Below, in pieces: positions 8,110-10,054 of a stretch of 10,054 nt of DNA. Source of the DNA: Arsenophonus sp052174495 (GTDB lineage: Bacteria; Pseudomonadota; Gammaproteobacteria; Enterobacterales; Enterobacteriaceae); assembly GCA_052174495.1 (NCBI GenBank), contig JBQMRR010000099.1, positions 1 through 10,054 on the forward strand. Direction: 5' to 3'. Both the position numbers and the translations under genes were made by a program. The notes beneath the pieces were generated by a model that saw nothing but the letters and a program-made list of their open reading frames with translations, did not search any database and had not been told where the DNA came from. Numbering within the stretch: the stretch's first letter is position 1; every line of letters starts with the position of its first letter.

Positions 8110-8236
8110 CGAGGTCTTTCTAATTATTGATCTACTGCGCTTTCTGATTAAAAATATCAAACATGATACTATAAATAGCTTATAATAACTTAAGTTAAGC
8201 AAAAATTTAAATAATATCTCTATGTTTTATCTACTA
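8110..8236 (-). other. Leader region of the dacC-type pseudogene
   Basis: Short AT-rich gap between the pseudogene start and the right end of IS256 copy 3. No rlpA remnant, the usual upstream neighbour of dacA, could be seen. The IS may have separated the gene from its own upstream sequence. Confidence 0.4.
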
Positions 8237-8255
8237 AAGAGTTATTAGCAAATCT
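8237..8255 (-). repeat. Right terminal repeat of IS256 copy 3
   Basis: AAGAGTTATTAGCAAATCT on the plus strand is the exact reverse complement of the end of copy 1 at 3351-3369. Confidence 0.78.
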
Positions 8256-8274
8256 AGCGTATGGCGCTGCTAAG

Positions 8275-9385
8275 GTTACGTTTGACTCTAATACTTGGTG
8301 AGTCTGTTTTCCATTTTTAAATGGGCATTATTACCAGCCATGGTGAAGGTTAAAAATTTCATCAGCTGGTTCCAGCTTTTTTGGGTAAAATGGAGCAACT
8401 TGAGTGCAATTGAAGAGGTTGTTTTGAACCACAGTACTTTCGTGTGTCAGATTCATAACTTCGCTGTCAAAAACTCGATTCCACAATCAGATTTCTGATT
8501 TTTATTGGATGCGCCCAGTTTGCTAACAGGAAGGAATAGAACGTCAGCAGTTTTTTCTGATTACTCTCCAACATCCTCATCGCCGGATAATACACTGAAA
8601 ATCTTGCCAACAAAATATAAAAAGGTTTATTAACGGCATTGCAACTTTCTGTTAGCTAGGGCCCTCCCCACTCTTGCAGCTTATCCTTAACTTTTAGTTT
8701 CATATCTTTAGAAATTAAATCGACAGCACATTAGCTATTTTATGTAGCTAATGGTGTTGGTGCCACATGTTTAGGAATATCTTTGCTATTGCATTTTAAA
8801 AATCAAGGGCAGAGTTTTCCGTAACAACCCCGAGAAATATAGTTAAGTCACGTGTTTGCAGGCATTAAGGAGTTAACTACAGTTTATTTCTTACTCTCGA
8901 TAAGCATCTTCTAGCGTAATGAGCTCCTTATCTCCATGCGCAGTGATGTCGATAATAAATGCAGGAAAAAGGTGATTACCGTCCATGACAGGACGGGGCA
9001 TATGCATAGACTCAGAAATAAATGTAATGCATATTTTTAAATCACGCAGAACACTATTACTAATCTTCTTCAAGTATTGCTATTTTAGTTTGCTGATGGG
9101 AGTGCGCTTTCTGTCAGAAAGGTCATGTACTTCTCATCGAGAACTGCCCTAAAGTTTAGTGAAAATCATCGGTGGCATATCTTACAGATACAGGTATAGC
9201 AGTAACACTTCGTTGTTTTATAGGACTTAGATAAGGTGGTAGCTAAGGAAGGGGAAGCTGTTGAAGCATATTCTTGTTGCCGCTGCGTGATCACTGAAAT
9301 TTAGCTATTTTAATCTCAAGATCGCCAATATTTATCTCTATGAATGGTTGTGACAAATAAAAATTACAAATCAGTTTATGCAAGG
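8275..9385 (-). pseudogene. IS256-family transposase pseudogene (copy 3)
   Basis: Minus-strand pieces in order: LICNFYLSQPFIEINIGDLE at about 9375-9310 (family VRNGYLP...IQTGIG), then SRSGNKN and KNMHYIYF (family K.YVYFWADG). HGDKELITLEDAYRE at about 8935-8891 matches GKKELVAV.DGYRES. HKIANVL at 8724-8744 matches CWVHKTANVL. KLLTFYSFLLANWAHPIKI with NLIVESSF at about 8550-8475 matches LLTFYDFPAEHW..IRTTNPIEST. Near the end are KLLHF and QKSWNQLMKF. The open frame 8891-9073 is part of this gene read through a frameshift and is not an independent protein. The DDE catalytic residues are not jointly preserved in any frame. Confidence 0.88.
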
Positions 9386-9597
9386 GGATCACGGTAGTAT
9401 TTATTTTACAGATACTTGTAGGGTAGACGTTCATGGCATATATCTCTATTGTTGTAATCATCTATGAAATCAATTAGCAAAATATTACCAATATTTCCTA
9501 AACTCCATATATCAAAAATGAGCATATTCATCCCGTATGAAAACAAAAACGAAGTTAGAATTAACGGTAATATTTTTGCTCGATTTCTTACTTTATA

Positions 9598-9924
9598 TTA
9601 CCCTAACAAAAAATTATTTTTGATTTCATCTAAAATTTTTTTTTCTTCTGAAATATTTTCTTTGTTTATGGTGTTATTTGGCTTTGATATCAAAGTCAAA
9701 ACTTTATTCAATTGTTCGAGATTAAAATTTTCATCCAATAAACATGAGATCATATTTAGTAATCGATGGTCAGCTAAATACAAAGCTAAGCCTGATAAGA
9801 AACATTTTCTCAGAAAATCCCCTTTTTTGATTAACTGTTGATCAAGAATTTTATCTGCAAATTTATCTTCCATAAAAGAATCTGGATGAATGTGTAGAAT
9901 GATTTTCTTTCTTTTAGCACTCAT
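9598..9924 (-). CDS. ParR/StbB-like plasmid partition protein
   Basis: Predicted DNA-binding adaptor of a type II (actin-like) plasmid partition system: ParR binds the centromere parC and couples it to ParM filaments. The 108-residue product is near the size of R1 ParR (117). It has the expected basic N-terminal strand (KRKKIILHIHPD, residues 4-15) for a ribbon-helix-helix fold, and then the family's helical core GDFLRKCFLSGLALYLADHR (35-54), comparable to R1 ParR SRLNRAALTAGLALYRQDPR. A lysine- and asparagine-rich tail follows. The start is supported by AGAGGAGG at 9930-9937, five bases before the ATG. The frame has no damage, and codon use is very AT-rich like the rest. No intact partner ATPase is in the window. 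The family call rests on these motifs without a search. Confidence 0.72.
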   Translation of the reverse strand: MSAKRKKIILHIHPDSFMEDKFADKILDQQLIKKGDFLRKCFLSGLALYLADHRLLNMISCLLDENFNLEQLNKVLTLISKPNNTINKENISEEKKILDEIKNNFLLG

Positions 9925-9999
9925 TTAATCCTCCTCTAAAATCATACCAGCAATTGATTTAACCTAAGCAAATTGCAAATCAGTAAGTTGATATTTTGT
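9925..9999 (-). pseudogene. Possible C-terminal remnant of parM/stbA
   Basis: Directly upstream of the parR-like gene, and ending with a TAA that touches its ATG, the minus strand reads KYQLTDLQFA, stop, VKSIAGMILEED, stop. In type II partition operons parM precedes parR, and R1 ParM ends with a comparable QYDLVNGMYLIG segment, so this looks like the last 25 codons of a broken partner gene. An in-frame TAG splits it and a TAA lies just upstream. The match is short and could be chance. Confidence 0.4.
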
Positions 10000-10007
10000 T
10001 ATTTAAA

Positions 10008-10046
10008 TATTAAAAATTTTTAATAATTTAATCTTTAATTAAAGAT
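10008..10046. repeat. Two adjacent AT-only palindromes
   Basis: TATTAAAAATTTTTAATA (10008-10025) and ATCTTTAATTAAAGAT (10031-10046) are perfect palindromes of 18 and 16 bp separated by five bases, about 80 to 120 bases upstream of the parR-like start. They could be partition or replication related sites, a promoter region, or chance in A/T-only sequence. Confidence 0.4.
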
Positions 10047-10054
10047 GAGTAGAG

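Larger units (their letters stand above)
8237..9531 (-). mobile_element. Decayed IS256-family insertion sequence, copy 3 of 3
   Basis: It is oriented opposite to the other two. The right end is at 8237. The left end is inferred at about 9531, where similarity with the left end of copy 2 stops (shared ATTTTT, TATGGAGTTT, TTGATTT pattern on the minus strand). It is about 1.3 kb because part of the 5' region between the leader and the NGYLP-like motif is deleted relative to copy 2. It lies upstream of the dacC-type pseudogene and only about 67 bases beyond the end of the parR-like gene. Confidence 0.8.

Noticed and set aside
8005..8202. Minus-strand 65-codon hydrophobic frame as a small membrane protein
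   Set aside because: Its end aligns with the N-terminal part of the dacC-type pseudogene; the hydrophobic stretch is the remains of the signal peptide.
8891..9073. Minus-strand 60-codon frame ending in GDKELITLEDAYRE, at first suspected to be a new protein family shared with 5820-5942
   Set aside because: Flanking sequence in other frames shows both places are the same segment of decayed IS256-family transposases.
9464..9841. Plus-strand open frame of 125 codons
   Set aside because: It is antisense to the parR-like gene, which has a strong ribosome binding site and family motifs; a shadow frame.

Overview
The window looks like a piece of an AT-rich, strongly decaying genome of a gammaproteobacterium (Enterobacterales type), most plausibly an insect endosymbiont or other host-restricted lineage in reductive evolution (Arsenophonus-like or Sodalis-like; this is inference). 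The chromosomal genes I recognise (metK, amiD, a dacC-type penicillin-binding protein) match enterobacterial proteins. Only two reading frames look intact: amiD (3606-4439, plus) and a ParR/StbB-like plasmid partition gene (9598-9924, minus). Nearly everything else is pseudogene or mobile-element debris whose protein similarity survives only in short pieces scattered over three frames.

Layout. 1-768: 5' two-thirds of a metK pseudogene on the minus strand, running off the left edge, with a possible relict MetJ operator at 809-832. 833-2008: unassigned decayed sequence with a worn terminator hairpin near 1300 and a somewhat GC-richer island at about 1530-1790. 2009-3371: first decayed IS256-family element (plus). 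3372-3605: AT-rich leader of amiD. 3606-4439: intact amiD. 4536-4557: hairpin. 4697-5047: unrecognised decayed repeat A (plus). 5177-6581: second IS256-family element (plus). 6583-6924: repeat B, an inverted diverged copy of A (minus). 7050-8109: dacC-type pseudogene (minus). 8237-9531: third IS256-family element (minus). 9598-9924: ParR/StbB-like gene (minus), preceded by what may be the last codons of a broken parM/stbA, then two AT-only palindromes near the right edge.

The three IS elements were recognised by translating the wreckage piece by piece. Each preserves different fragments of one IS256-family (mutator-type) transposase, and all three end in the same 19-bp right end (AGATTTGCTAATAACTCTT or close to it). 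They have diverged considerably from one another, so the expansion is old. The picture is a past burst of IS activity, loss of metK and a dacC-type gene, survival of a peptidoglycan-recycling amidase, and a plasmid-type partition gene next to IS debris. The window is therefore either plasmid-borne or a chromosomal site that captured plasmid DNA. I found no CRISPR array, rRNA or tRNA.
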